The notes: generated by a model not told the origin, from the letters alone. 64,000 bases of DNA from Flavobacterium sp. (GCA_030151255.1 JASLED010000070.1:1-64000); one strand, 5' to 3'. Shown: positions 1 through 9,532, counted from the first letter of the stretch. Numbers and translations: made by a program.

Positions 1-140
1 TCTTTGAATATATCGAAATGTGGTATAATAAAAAACGTAGACACTCCTACTTAAACTATCAGACAATAAACGAATTTAATCAAATAATAAATATTAATAA
101 AGCTGCTTAACTAATTGTCCGGATTTCATTAGGATATCCA
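1..140 (+). mobile_element. Right end of an IS3-family insertion sequence (partial)
   Basis: The window opens inside an insertion sequence. The last codons of an IS3-type transposase end at 110 and are followed by a short non-coding tail. IS3 elements end in CA-3', and two CA dinucleotides are possible boundaries: 127-128 and 139-140. I prefer 140, because the three residues and stop that end the interrupted host gene (W-I-S-stop) would then be supplied by the element, and the host reading would break right after its conserved Pro-Tyr. The left end and the target duplication lie outside the window, so the exact boundary is inferred. Confidence 0.7.
3..110 (+). CDS. IS3-family transposase (OrfB), C-terminal fragment
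   Basis: The open frame from the window edge to the TAA at 108-110 encodes about 35 residues. They include the motif E-M-W-Y-N-K-K-R-R-H-S, followed by L-N-Y-Q-T-I-N-E-F. This matches the end of the rve integrase core of IS3-family transposases, where the helix carrying the last catalytic Glu is followed by a W/F-Y-N-x-x-R-x-H-S signature and a T-P-x-E-F-type tail. The rest of the gene, including the DDE residues, lies upstream of the window. Whether the element is still active cannot be judged. Confidence 0.8.
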   Translation, partial: FEYIEMWYNKKRRHSYLNYQTINEFNQIININKAA

Positions 141-907
141 ATAAGGTACTTCTTTTAATTGATTTATTCCAGCATCATTAATTGCAACCTTAGTAATTAC
201 AGGCATTTTTTTGATTGAATAATATTTTGCTAAAGATACTATAACCTCATCAGGCAATCCGTAAACAAACTTTATTTGATCCATATGTACAAAACCACCC
301 CGTTTATTTCTTTCGTCAATAATTCGTTTAGAAAACGCAGGACCAATCCCTTTAATTGTTTGTAAATCTTCAGCGGTTGCAATATTTATATCTTTTACTT
401 CAATTTTTTCATTTTTATTTTCGATACTTTTAGAAGTGTTATTTTGGGCAAATGCCTGCTCTCTTTTTTGCTTTTCAACAACCCAAGCAGGAAATTTGAA
501 ATAAGAACGATACTTGGCAATCCATTGATTGGATACCTTTGTTACGGATTGAAATTCTTGAACCGAATTTACATATTGATTTTTTGCACGAAATACCAAT
601 AAACGATCTATTTCTTCCACGGTCATTCCGAGTGTTTGACCTTTAAAATCTGTAATAAAATTTGGGTTGAAGGGATAAATAGTATCTTTTCGAACAATTT
701 CCAATGCGCGGACACTATCAATCTTTTGTTGAAACAAATAATTTTGTTCTGCAGATACGTTTTTTTTTCTACATTAGAAGGATTTCGATAATAAAAAATA
801 TAGATAATAACTTGTAAGGCAATTACGGTTAAAACAAACAAAAGAAAGCCTATCCGTTGAGAACGGGAATAATAATACAACTGATAAAAAACTTTTTTAT
901 TTTTCAT
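141..907 (-). pseudogene. Helix-hairpin-helix (ComEA-like) membrane-anchored protein, frameshifted and 3'-truncated by an IS
   Basis: The gene starts at the ATG at 905-907. Frame one gives an N-terminal membrane anchor of about 45 residues (R-I-G-F-L-L-F-V-L core). It then meets a run of nine A (complement of T760-768) and goes out of frame. The remaining 200 residues lie in another frame without a proper start codon. One extra A restores a continuous protein reading N-V-E-K-K-N-V-S-A-E-Q. The downstream part has helix-hairpin-helix repeats (N-I-A-T-A-E-D-L-Q-T-I-K-G-I-G), typical of flavobacterial HhH proteins of about 280-300 residues. The last HhH repeat breaks off after E-V-P-Y at the insertion sequence. 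The domain suggests DNA binding at the membrane, possibly in DNA uptake; this is inferred only from the fold. Two independent lesions make it a likely dead gene. Confidence 0.8.
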
Positions 908-953
908 ACACAAACGTTTTTGTGTATTACTTTATGGTGTTGTGTCGATTTTT

Positions 954-1175
954 TTATAAGTCAAAAACAGAACTTCTTTTGGTATAAACTAAATCTTTTA
1001 ATCGAACCAAAAAAGCTAATGTTAGATATAAAGCAAATGCCAACCCTAAGGTGAAAAAAGATAAATAAATAAAAAACAAGCGAATATTTGTAACGCGAAT
1101 TCCTAATCGATCACCTAATCTGGTAGAAACCTTAAACCCGTGTTTTTCTAAAAAATATCTCAAATTATTTACCAT
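954..1175 (-). CDS. PspC-domain small membrane protein
   Basis: This 73-residue protein has an N-terminal stretch with G-D-R-L-G-I-R followed by one long hydrophobic segment (about residues 33-55, I-R-L-F-F-I-Y-L-S-F-F). It ends in R-L-K-D-L-V-Y-T-K-R-S-S-V-F-D-L. This is the arrangement of the short PspC-family proteins common in flavobacteria. In proteobacteria PspC takes part in the envelope stress response; the role of the stand-alone short form here is unknown. It lies 10 bases after the stop of the DUF2851 gene and 47 bases before the broken HhH gene. A TAAATTTG box at 1201-1208 on the minus strand could give it a promoter of its own, although no clear -33 element is present. Confidence 0.75.
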   Translation of the reverse strand: MVNNLRYFLEKHGFKVSTRLGDRLGIRVTNIRLFFIYLSFFTLGLAFALYLTLAFLVRLKDLVYTKRSSVFDL

Positions 1176-1185
1176 TCCTTTTTCA

Positions 1186-2493
1186 TCATTGTAAGTAATA
1201 CAAATTTACTTTTTTTTTACGTAATAATGATGTACCTACTGCACAATACAAACATTTGTTGTTGGTGCAATACATTTTTTTTAATTGTAATAATGCCTGG
1301 CTATCAAAAGCATTATTTACAGCAATTCCTTCTTTTCTAAAAATATCAATTATTGCATTTTCTTCTGTTGACAATTGAGTTGCTAAATCTACAATATGTT
1401 CTAATTCGTTATGCAATCCATTGTGCAGAGCATATGCATATTGGATAGGAATAATTGTGTTTAGCAACAACAATTCGAGAAACGATTTAGACAACGTCTT
1501 TTTTATTTTTTTACTTTCTTTTGAAAATGTATAGTGCGTTTCCCAATACAAACTAACTTCTGAAGCTAATAAAGACATCAACTTATCTTTGTCTGTTACA
1601 ACTAACAAATCGCCTAAAATATACTTATTGACATTTAACCAATTTGCTAATTGCGATAAACGAATAGTTGGAAAATTTATTGGTCGGAGTTTAAAAAATT
1701 GAAGCTCAGATTTACTTCTTTCGATTAAATTGTATTTATGTTTATAAAAATTCCATTGCTTTTGTTGTTGATTATAATATGCATCTTCTTCAAAATTGGT
1801 TTCTGTTAATAATCCAGATAATCCAAACAACAATGCTTCAATTTTTTCTAATTTATCTCCTTCTTTTAAAATAACTTGAATTGGAAGAGCTTTTGCTATT
1901 TGATAAAAAACTTCTCCATTTATATTTAATCCGTAACTCTTCGCTATAAAACAAAACAAAACTTGCAACCAGTTGTTATTGGTTTCTTCTAATAACAATT
2001 GGATTGATTTGGCTTTGTTTTCCAAACGTTCAAAATACAATGTTTCTTTCCACTTCGTCCACTCAATTTTTTCTGCAAATGCGCCAATACTTCCTTGGCA
2101 ATTTATAGTTGATTTAGGCGCAAAAAGTTCTTCACTTCTAATCAATACATCTTGCTTTACAAATTTAGAAACCACTAAGGTAGAAAGCTCTTTTCCTAAC
2201 GAGTTGAAAACAGGCGTATCATATTCCCAAACTACGTGCAAAATTACATTGTTGTAATTAGAATCTTTTTCATGATTATGTACATACCAATCCGAAGATT
2301 TTAAATGTACCTCTACATTTCCTGCCCATAATTGATTGTCTATTTCTAATTTAGCATTAAAAAAATCTGGACCTGCTTGAGTAGACCAACTACCTGGATG
2401 AAATACACTTATTGATTCTCCTTGCTCGGTTTGCAGGTTTAATGTATTAAATAATTGTTTATTCCAAACATATTGAACAAAAGATTCTCTCAT
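1186..2493 (-). CDS. DUF2851 family protein
   Basis: This 435-residue soluble protein has no signal peptide. The N-terminal region is the typical DUF2851 block: F-V-Q-Y-V-W, then P-G-x-W-x-x-Q-A-G-P-D-F-F-N-A-K and G-N-V-E-V-H-L. The C-terminus carries a compact cysteine cluster, C-x4-C-x2-C (C-T-N-N-K-C-L-Y-C), suggesting a small metal site. DUF2851 proteins are widespread in Bacteroidetes and have no established function; a nuclease-like fold has been suspected from the conserved acidic/GxxEVH motif, but I cannot support that from sequence. The start is the ATG at 2491-2493, and no alternative start leaves the P-G-x-W block intact. Confidence 0.85.
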   Translation of the reverse strand: MRESFVQYVWNKQLFNTLNLQTEQGESISVFHPGSWSTQAGPDFFNAKLEIDNQLWAGNVEVHLKSSDWYVHNHEKDSNYNNVILHVVWEYDTPVFNSLGKELSTLVVSKFVKQDVLIRSEELFAPKSTINCQGSIGAFAEKIEWTKWKETLYFERLENKAKSIQLLLEETNNNWLQVLFCFIAKSYGLNINGEVFYQIAKALPIQVILKEGDKLEKIEALLFGLSGLLTETNFEEDAYYNQQQKQWNFYKHKYNLIERSKSELQFFKLRPINFPTIRLSQLANWLNVNKYILGDLLVVTDKDKLMSLLASEVSLYWETHYTFSKESKKIKKTLSKSFLELLLLNTIIPIQYAYALHNGLHNELEHIVDLATQLSTEENAIIDIFRKEGIAVNNAFDSQALLQLKKMYCTNNKCLYCAVGTSLLRKKKVNLYYLQ

Positions 2494-2544
2494 AGCTTTT
2501 TAATTACGTTAAAAAACAATAAAAACCTTCAGATATTAGTTAAT

Positions 2545-2577
2545 AAAAAAAGGTTAGTATAAAACTAACCTTTTTTT
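2545..2577 (-). terminator. Terminator of the putative porin gene
   Basis: A 7-bp stem (GGTTAGT 2552-2558 with ACTAACC 2564-2570) is flanked by A and T runs, so it could work in both directions. It lies 7 bases past the stop of the porin gene and would stop transcription before the DUF2851 gene. Confidence 0.75.
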
Positions 2578-2583
2578 GTGATA

Positions 2584-4635
2584 TTATGTAAAGAAATTCC
2601 AAACTAATCCAAATCTTAATGAAAAATCTCGATAAGGATAATTAGGAGCAGAATAGTAATTATAACCTGAAATACTACTATTAACATGCTCTAAAATAAA
2701 ATAGATGCGAGCTGTACGTATTTTCATATCGATAAACACATCAAAAACTGGATAATCGCCCAATTTTCGTTTATCTTGAACATAGAAATCTCCAATTACA
2801 GGATTGTAATCATTTGCGTAGTATTTTGAAAAATAACTAAATACAACTCCTGTTTGAAAATGCAATGCTTTTTTAAACATTGATCCTTTGTAATACAATG
2901 TATTTCGAGTAAGAAATTCAGGAACATTTAAGATATCATTGTCCTGATCTACTTTTTGATACATAATCTTATTATCTAATCCAAACTTACCAAACTTACC
3001 AAACTTACCAAATTTAATATCTTTAGATACTTCTAAAGACATATATTTAATTGTATTTCCGTATTGTTTTGGAGTAATCAACAATTGCTCGGCAATATCA
3101 AATTTGTTGTAAACAGGATTATCGTTTGAAAAGTAAAGCTTATCTTTTATCGTTTTATAAGTACCATTTACAACTACCCAAGGAGAAGTAAGTGTTGCAT
3201 CGAATTGATTAATTTTTTCGTTTTTAAAATTATTATTCCAATTATAATGAACATAATCACTTTGGTATAAATAGTAACTTAAATTTCCTAAACGATTTAA
3301 TTTCTGATAACCTACTTGAACGCCAATATTATCCGTTAAAGAATAATCTAAATTTACTTGAATATTACTTGTATTATCTTTTCCTAAAGAATTAGACATT
3401 AATAAAAATGCCTTCCAATGTTCTTTTTTGTAAGTATATTTTCCACCTACTAAGGTAATATTCTTTTGAAGTTGATTTGGAATAAAGGTATCATTCATAT
3501 ACGCTACACTATTATAAGTGTAATTATATCTATAAAAATCTGCATAAACATCAACTCTTCCTAATAGGCCAGACTGAAATGCAGCTCCTATTTTATTTGA
3601 TATATTGTCGTATTTTGTTTTGTTATCGATACTTGTTTGAAATGATTGACCAAAACGATATTTATCTGTATACTGGCTATTTAGATTTTCTTGCATGTAT
3701 TCGAAAAACTTATCTTCATAGGTAAATTCATGCGTAAGCAATACACCATTTGCTAAGTTTTCATTTAATTGATATTCGTGATGTAGAAAAAATCGTTTTC
3801 CTTTCAATAACGATTTTCCATCTCTAAAATAAACATTTAAACGCTCGCGCTTATTGTAAGGTGCTTCGCTCGATTCAAATAAATCTAAATCAGTTATTCC
3901 TCCGTTTTCATGATTTAAAATATCTTGTGCTACAAAATGTGTAAACAAAACATAACGCTTATTTGGCGAATAGTAACTACCTCCTAGTCGGAAATTTCCG
4001 GATGAAGATAACTCATTAATATATCTACCCAATGAGCGCAATCCTTTATAACCTATAAACAGATTTAAATGTTTACTTGTATTTAATGTAATAAATGCAT
4101 CTAAATTTTGACCTTGTTTTATAACCGTTTTGTAATATAATTCTGTATGCGGAGTTGGACTAGAATAATAATTAATATCTTTTGTTTTTAGATAATTAAA
4201 TTGCTTGGCTTCAAATCCAAAATCGGGCAAAACGGCATTATCTTCTAAATTATGTATTAACGTATTATAAGTTGATCCAACATTTGAAAATGGCAATAAA
4301 CCGTAATCATCTTTTCTCAGATAATTAAACTTATAATAACTTTTTATTGTAAGTGTAGTATCTACAGCAATTGTATCTCTATTTATAGAAATAATTTTAT
4401 AATCAGAAATAGGCGCTATAGAATCCTTTTTTACAGATTCTCTTAAGCTTCGTTTTTTTGAATTATTTTCAGTTTTAATATCACCGTTTTCGTTTCGATT
4501 ACCTTGAGTTCGAGAAATCCCATTATTCTCTTGATTAACCCCAATTCTTGATGCTCCAGAAGTACGTTTAAAACTATTCTGTGCAAAACTTGACAATGTG
4601 GCTAAAAAAAATAATATACCTATTAGCTTGCGCAT
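2584..4635 (-). CDS. Putative outer-membrane porin (Porin_10-like)
   Basis: This 683-residue protein has a Sec signal peptide (M-R-K-L-I-G-I-L-F-F-L ... S-S-F-A-Q-N). A polar, low-complexity linker up to about residue 75 is followed by a long beta-barrel region rich in alternating aromatic strands. The last residues, R-F-G-L-V-W-N-F-F-T, form an aromatic terminal strand. The pattern Y-K-F-N-Y-L-R-K-D-D-Y-G-L-L-P-F-S-N-V-G near residue 105 is characteristic of the flavobacterial putative-porin family. Substrate is unknown. The barrel contains four in-frame K-F-G repeats (see the separate repeat entry). It stands alone between a promoter at 4652-4684 and a terminator at 2545-2577. Confidence 0.8.
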   Translation of the reverse strand: MRKLIGILFFLATLSSFAQNSFKRTSGASRIGVNQENNGISRTQGNRNENGDIKTENNSKKRSLRESVKKDSIAPISDYKIISINRDTIAVDTTLTIKSYYKFNYLRKDDYGLLPFSNVGSTYNTLIHNLEDNAVLPDFGFEAKQFNYLKTKDINYYSSPTPHTELYYKTVIKQGQNLDAFITLNTSKHLNLFIGYKGLRSLGRYINELSSSGNFRLGGSYYSPNKRYVLFTHFVAQDILNHENGGITDLDLFESSEAPYNKRERLNVYFRDGKSLLKGKRFFLHHEYQLNENLANGVLLTHEFTYEDKFFEYMQENLNSQYTDKYRFGQSFQTSIDNKTKYDNISNKIGAAFQSGLLGRVDVYADFYRYNYTYNSVAYMNDTFIPNQLQKNITLVGGKYTYKKEHWKAFLLMSNSLGKDNTSNIQVNLDYSLTDNIGVQVGYQKLNRLGNLSYYLYQSDYVHYNWNNNFKNEKINQFDATLTSPWVVVNGTYKTIKDKLYFSNDNPVYNKFDIAEQLLITPKQYGNTIKYMSLEVSKDIKFGKFGKFGKFGLDNKIMYQKVDQDNDILNVPEFLTRNTLYYKGSMFKKALHFQTGVVFSYFSKYYANDYNPVIGDFYVQDKRKLGDYPVFDVFIDMKIRTARIYFILEHVNSSISGYNYYSAPNYPYRDFSLRFGLVWNFFT
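2980..3015 (-). repeat. Four tandem 9-bp units inside the porin gene
   Basis: Units 3007-3015, 2998-3006, 2989-2997 and 2980-2988 each encode Lys-Phe-Gly. The two middle copies are identical and the outer two differ by one or two bases. Copy-number change would be in frame and would lengthen or shorten one loop or strand of the barrel by three residues. Confidence 0.9.
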
Positions 4636-4651
4636 ATAAATTAAATTTAGA

Positions 4652-4684
4652 CAAAGGTACTTTTATTTTTTAATTCTAATACAA
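4652..4684 (-). promoter_or_regulatory. Promoter of the putative porin gene
   Basis: Read on the minus strand, TACCTTTG at 4652-4659 fits the Bacteroidota -7 box TAnnTTTG. A TTG at 4682-4684 lies 22 bases upstream, in the position of the -33 element. The box is 16 bases before the porin ATG, which implies a very short leader. Confidence 0.5.
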
Positions 4685-4688
4685 AAAT

Positions 4689-4760
4689 AAAAGCCCTTAT
4701 AAAAGGGCTTGAAATAAAATTACAATAAAAAAAGGTCTCCTATTTGTGAGACCTTTTTTT
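4689..4760 (-). terminator. Double terminator after the first susD gene
   Basis: Two T-tailed hairpins follow the susD stop. The first pairs GGTCTC 4734-4739 with GAGACC 4748-4753, and the second pairs AAGCCCTT 4691-4698 with AAGGGCTT 4703-4710. Tandem terminators here isolate the susCD operon from the porin promoter just downstream. Confidence 0.75.
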
Positions 4761-4761
4761 A

Positions 4762-6279
4762 TTAGTTATTATAAACAGGATTGTTTAAAATTTCAGCTTG
4801 TGGTACAGGCATAATTAAACGTCTATCATCATAACTGAATACCTGATTAGGGAAGAATAAATGATTACTTCCATAAACAATATCCATTTTATTACGTTTA
4901 TATGCTGCTAAAGCTTTTCCTTCACCCCATAACTCTAAACGAGTTTGGTATAAAATCTCTTTTTTCAAATCTTGACCAGATAATCCATCTAAATAAGAAA
5001 TATCGTCGATTCTATTTTCTAATAATTCTTTAAGAGCTGTAATAGCTAAACCATCTTGATTTAATCTTGCTTTTGCTTCTGCATTTAATAAGTACATTTC
5101 TTCTATTCTCATGAAAACATAATCCGAAACAACCAATCTTTGTCCCATAAATATCTTTCCTAATGATGAATAAAATTTCCCTATAGGCAAGATATCTGAA
5201 CCAAACTCAACATCTTCATCATAATCTGCATCATACTCCACAACATTGTCAGCAAATTGCATCTTTCTAAGATCATCTTCACGAATACCAGTAAACAATT
5301 CTTTATGCAATCCTTTTGTATCACCTACAGCTGCGTAACTGTATGTGTAAATATCTACTTGTCCCCACCAAGAAACTAAGTCTAAATTATTTTCTGTTGT
5401 TAATGTAGCATACCACATCCAGTTTGGATTAGCACCTGCTTTGTTAAAACCACCTAACAACTGATTTTTTGTTGCTAATGGATATTCAGATTTAAGCTCT
5501 TCAGTTAATGCAATAACTTCAGTTAATGCTTCAGGCGTTCCTTTTGCTGCTAAAATATAAGCTAAAAATCCTTTTGCTACATTAATATTAATATTTGGCG
5601 AAAACTTAGTTGATCCTGCTTCTTCAAAATATTGAATTGATTTTCTCAAATCGCTTTCCATTAAAGCAAATACCTCTTTCGTTTTCTTAGCAGGTGTATT
5701 TGTTAATATTGGACGTGTATAAATTGGTAATATTTTTTCATCCGCATCATAACCTGCAGTATATAAATTAACCAAATTATAATACATATAGGCACGCATT
5801 GCAAAAGCTTGACCTAAAACTGCCTTTTCTCTAACTGAAAGTGGTTTTAATGGCTCGTCTTTTTCATTTAAATATCCTACAATAACGTTATTTGTACCAC
5901 GCACCATATAATAATAAAATCTCCAAGGTTTGAATACTTCATTTGACGCATAATTTTGAAGATCTGTTAAATCTGCAATACCAGAATACCATCCGTAAAT
6001 AGTACTATTTAACACCATATCTCCAGAAAGCATATCTGTATAAATATCGTACCCTTTTTGACCAAAATCATCATGACCTGTAGTACCTCCAGAACCTTGC
6101 TTAACATTGTAAGCATATAAACCATTCATGGTTGCCTCCATTAAGTGTGGAGACTCCTCTGTAATTCTATCAATCTCGTCTTTTGAAATAAAACGCTTTG
6201 GATCTTTATCTAAATAGTCTTTGCTACAAGCTCCTAAAAGTAAACCTGCTCCAAGAGCCATTATTAAAATTTTTCTCAT
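4762..6279 (-). CDS. SusD/RagB-family nutrient-binding lipoprotein (pair 1)
   Basis: This 505-residue lipoprotein has the signal M-R-K-I-L-I-M-A-L-G and lipid-anchor Cys18 in L-G-A-C-S-K-D. Known SusD proteins sit on the cell surface, cap a SusC channel and hand over glycans or peptides. The N-terminal Y-L-D-K-D-P region, the A-x-R-A-Y-M-Y-Y-N-L-V segment and the C-terminal L-W-G-E-G-K...Y-K-R-N motif are usual SusD landmarks. It follows the susC gene by 19 bases and is certainly cotranscribed with it. There is no glycoside hydrolase, peptidase or ECF sigma/anti-sigma gene next to it, so the substrate cannot be inferred from the neighbours. Confidence 0.93.
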   Translation of the reverse strand: MRKILIMALGAGLLLGACSKDYLDKDPKRFISKDEIDRITEESPHLMEATMNGLYAYNVKQGSGGTTGHDDFGQKGYDIYTDMLSGDMVLNSTIYGWYSGIADLTDLQNYASNEVFKPWRFYYYMVRGTNNVIVGYLNEKDEPLKPLSVREKAVLGQAFAMRAYMYYNLVNLYTAGYDADEKILPIYTRPILTNTPAKKTKEVFALMESDLRKSIQYFEEAGSTKFSPNININVAKGFLAYILAAKGTPEALTEVIALTEELKSEYPLATKNQLLGGFNKAGANPNWMWYATLTTENNLDLVSWWGQVDIYTYSYAAVGDTKGLHKELFTGIREDDLRKMQFADNVVEYDADYDEDVEFGSDILPIGKFYSSLGKIFMGQRLVVSDYVFMRIEEMYLLNAEAKARLNQDGLAITALKELLENRIDDISYLDGLSGQDLKKEILYQTRLELWGEGKALAAYKRNKMDIVYGSNHLFFPNQVFSYDDRRLIMPVPQAEILNNPVYNN

Positions 6280-6298
6280 CTGTTTCTTTGTTTTCGAA

Positions 6299-9200
6299 TT
6301 AAAACTTAACTTTTACACCACCTGTAATTGTTGTTAACGGGGTATATCTGTATGTATCTGATGTACCAAACTCATTTGTTGCAGGGTTAAATCCATCTCG
6401 CTTCGTAAACAAAAATAGATTATCACCAGAAACATAAAAACTCAATTCAGCCAATCCAATAGATTTCACATAGTTTTTAGGTAAACTATATCCAACTCTC
6501 ATATTGTTAATTGCTAAATAATCTGCTTTTGTTAAAAATCGAGTTGAAGATGCATCTACGTTACGGTCAAAACCACTTGATAATCTAGGTACATCCGTTA
6601 TGTCTCCTGGTTGTTGCCAACGATCAGCAATATCAGCATGCCAATTATTAGATCCAATACGATCATTATGCATTAATCTTGCGTATGTTGCATCATAAGC
6701 ATAACCTCCTAAACTATACAATGCTTGAACACTAAAGCTCCATCCTTTATAACCAGCATTTAAGTTAATTCCTCCACGAACTGTTGGAATTGCAGATTTA
6801 CCTACAAAATCTAAAGTAGCATCCGCATAATTATACGTTTTTTCTTTTGTTAATTTACCTTCCATATCAGGATTATTAGCTAAGAAATCTGTCATTGAAG
6901 CAACATTTTGCTTATCACCATTATTATCTATGTACGTATATGTATACCATTGTGCACGTCCATTTTGAGCATCAACTCCTGCCCATTCTCTTAAATAAAA
7001 ATCACCTAAAGAATGACCTGCAGCTCTACCAAATCGACCACTAACATCTAATGGTTTTTCACGACCTGTTGTTGGATCAATTGGCATTGTTACTAATTTA
7101 TTCTTTAGAAACTCACCATTAATAGATAAATCAATATAAGCATCTTTTGTTTGTAATAAATGTCCTACAACATTAAACTCAACTCCGCTATTTCTTAATT
7201 TACCATCATTTACCTTCATTGATTCAAATCCAACAGACGGTCCAACTTTTCTATCGAAGTTTAGATTTGTTGTGTTTTTTAAATAGTAATCAACAGAAAG
7301 GTCAACGTATTTATTTAAGCTTAACTCCACTCCAGCCTGGAACATTTTAGATGTTTCCCAAGTTAAGTTAGGATTTCCTACATAAACCTCATAAATAGCT
7401 AAACTACCTCCATAAGGAGCTACTTCCCATAAGTTTTCTCCAGGATGATATGCGTTATACAACTCTCCATTGATAGTCATATACATATTTTGATCTCCTG
7501 TTGTACCATAACTTGTTTTTAATTTCAAGTTAGAAATGAAGTTTTGATTTTGCATAAAGTTCTCTCTAGAAGCAACCCAAGCTAAACCAACCGAACCAAA
7601 TGTTCCCCATTTGTCTTTTTTAAACTTAGAAGAACCATCACGTCTAATGATACCCGTTAAGAAATACTTCCCTGCGAAATCATAATCGACTTTACCAAAG
7701 TAACTTTCTAAATTCGCCTCATCACTCCAACCATAAGAAGGAGAAGATAATGCTCCATTATTTAACTCAGTACTATTTGGATCAGCTAAATCATTCTTAG
7801 ACATAGAATTGCTTCTAAATGTATAAGAGTTATTTTCGTGCGCAACCATTACATCTAAACCGTGCTCACCAAATGTTTTCTTATAACGTAGAATATTTGA
7901 CCAGTTATAAGTAAATAATTCTGTTTTTACCTTATATATAGATCCTCCCATTGATGAAGCTGATCCATAGTATCTATTATCTAACAGATCTCTTGTGTTC
8001 AAATAGAATTGTCCTCCTATGTTTGAATTAAATGTTAAGCCATCTACAATATCAATTGTAAAATCTGCATTTAAATTCATCTCATCTTTAGTAGCTCTAT
8101 CTTTACCATAAGTAGCATCACCGATCGAGTTTGTTAACGCTCCAAAACCTCTACCTGATCCGTAGTCAAATAAATGTCCTCCATAAATATCATCGGCTTT
8201 ATTACCTTTTGCATCACGATAATAAACTGGATATATAGTTGGAATATTATCTGTAAACCAAAATAAACTTCCTGAATCTGATGTTTGTCCAGGACTATTA
8301 GCTACCGAGTGCGTATAACCTACGTTCATTTTTGCTTGCAACCATTCTTTTGGACTGTGTTGTAAATTTAAACGTGCTGTTAAACGCTCATAATCAGAAT
8401 TTAAAGCATATCCTTCATCTTTTAAATATCCTAATGAACTAAAGTAAGATGTTTTCTCTTTAGAACCACCCATTTTTAAATTTGCTTCAGTACGACGAGC
8501 TGCTTGAAAAGCCATATCACTCCAGCTTTCTGGAGTATATTTTCTTGTAACACCTGGACGAACTTTGCCTGTTGCAGGATCAATCAATTCTCCTCCATTT
8601 GCAACATTCCACATATTATAACGTGGATGAATACCATAATTACCACTAAATAAATAATCATTTGCAAAATCAGTTGCTCCTTGCTCACCTAGTCCTCCAT
8701 CAAATCCATACAATCCTCTTCCTCTCAAAGCTTCATATGAATACTCCATATATTGCTCTTGAGATTTCACTACATTGTATTGAGGTAATGCTCTCCAGTT
8801 TACACCCGTACTAGAATCAAACTCTATGAAAGAATCTGTTCCTTTACCATTTTTTGTATTAATAATTACAACACCATTTGCCCCACGAGATCCGTAAATA
8901 GCAGTTGCTGTAGCATCTTTTAACACTGTCATTGATGCAATATCTCCTGGGTTGATAGAACTGATACTTCCTAAATAAGGAGATCCATCAACAATATACA
9001 ATGGAGCACGGTTTCCGTTTACTGAACCAAAACCACGAATACGAACTGTTGGCTCAGAACCAGGCTGACCACTTGTTGTGATAACGCGAACACCTGCTGC
9101 TTCACCTGCTAACGCAGACACAGCATTTGCTACATTTTTTTTCTCAATTTGTTTACTATCGATTTGAGAAGCAGAACCTGTAAATGACTCTTTAGTAGCA

Positions 9201-9532
9201 GTACCATATCCAACAACAATTACCTCGTCTAACAGATTATCTTCCGCAGACATGGTTAAATTGTGCATATTAGAAGTACCAACAGTATACTTCACATCTT
9301 GCATACCAATAAAAGAGAATACTAAAACATCTCCAGGTTTTGTTTTTAAGGTATACTTACCATTTAAATCGGTCTGTGTTCCTTGTTGAGTACCTTGAAT
9401 CACAACCGTAACTCCTGGTAGCGGCATCCCATCTTCAGCCACCACACCAGAAAGCGTTTTCTCTTGTGCATACCCTGTTTGAATCATCAAAGCAGCGCAA
9501 CACGCATAAATCCACTTAAATTTTGACTTCAT
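6299..9532 (-). CDS. SusC/RagA-family TonB-dependent outer-membrane transporter (pair 1)
   Basis: This 1077-residue protein is of normal length for SusC. A Sec signal ending in T-G-Y-A-Q is followed by a carboxypeptidase-regulatory-like domain (about residues 25-100, with P-L-P-G-V-T-V-V-I-Q-G-T). A TonB-box-like D-E-V-I-V-V-G-Y-G, a plug domain (V-R-I-R-G-F-G-S-V-N-G and L-Y-I-V-D-G-S-P) and a long C-terminal barrel come next. It imports a nutrient bound by its SusD partner, using energy from TonB/ExbBD. The N-terminal region is clearly paralogous to the second SusC in the window, but the plugs and barrels differ, so the two are old duplicates rather than a recent copy. A candidate -7 box lies at 9560-9567. 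Confidence 0.95.
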   Translation of the reverse strand: MKSKFKWIYACCAALMIQTGYAQEKTLSGVVAEDGMPLPGVTVVIQGTQQGTQTDLNGKYTLKTKPGDVLVFSFIGMQDVKYTVGTSNMHNLTMSAEDNLLDEVIVVGYGTATKESFTGSASQIDSKQIEKKNVANAVSALAGEAAGVRVITTSGQPGSEPTVRIRGFGSVNGNRAPLYIVDGSPYLGSISSINPGDIASMTVLKDATATAIYGSRGANGVVIINTKNGKGTDSFIEFDSSTGVNWRALPQYNVVKSQEQYMEYSYEALRGRGLYGFDGGLGEQGATDFANDYLFSGNYGIHPRYNMWNVANGGELIDPATGKVRPGVTRKYTPESWSDMAFQAARRTEANLKMGGSKEKTSYFSSLGYLKDEGYALNSDYERLTARLNLQHSPKEWLQAKMNVGYTHSVANSPGQTSDSGSLFWFTDNIPTIYPVYYRDAKGNKADDIYGGHLFDYGSGRGFGALTNSIGDATYGKDRATKDEMNLNADFTIDIVDGLTFNSNIGGQFYLNTRDLLDNRYYGSASSMGGSIYKVKTELFTYNWSNILRYKKTFGEHGLDVMVAHENNSYTFRSNSMSKNDLADPNSTELNNGALSSPSYGWSDEANLESYFGKVDYDFAGKYFLTGIIRRDGSSKFKKDKWGTFGSVGLAWVASRENFMQNQNFISNLKLKTSYGTTGDQNMYMTINGELYNAYHPGENLWEVAPYGGSLAIYEVYVGNPNLTWETSKMFQAGVELSLNKYVDLSVDYYLKNTTNLNFDRKVGPSVGFESMKVNDGKLRNSGVEFNVVGHLLQTKDAYIDLSINGEFLKNKLVTMPIDPTTGREKPLDVSGRFGRAAGHSLGDFYLREWAGVDAQNGRAQWYTYTYIDNNGDKQNVASMTDFLANNPDMEGKLTKEKTYNYADATLDFVGKSAIPTVRGGINLNAGYKGWSFSVQALYSLGGYAYDATYARLMHNDRIGSNNWHADIADRWQQPGDITDVPRLSSGFDRNVDASSTRFLTKADYLAINNMRVGYSLPKNYVKSIGLAELSFYVSGDNLFLFTKRDGFNPATNEFGTSDTYRYTPLTTITGGVKVKF

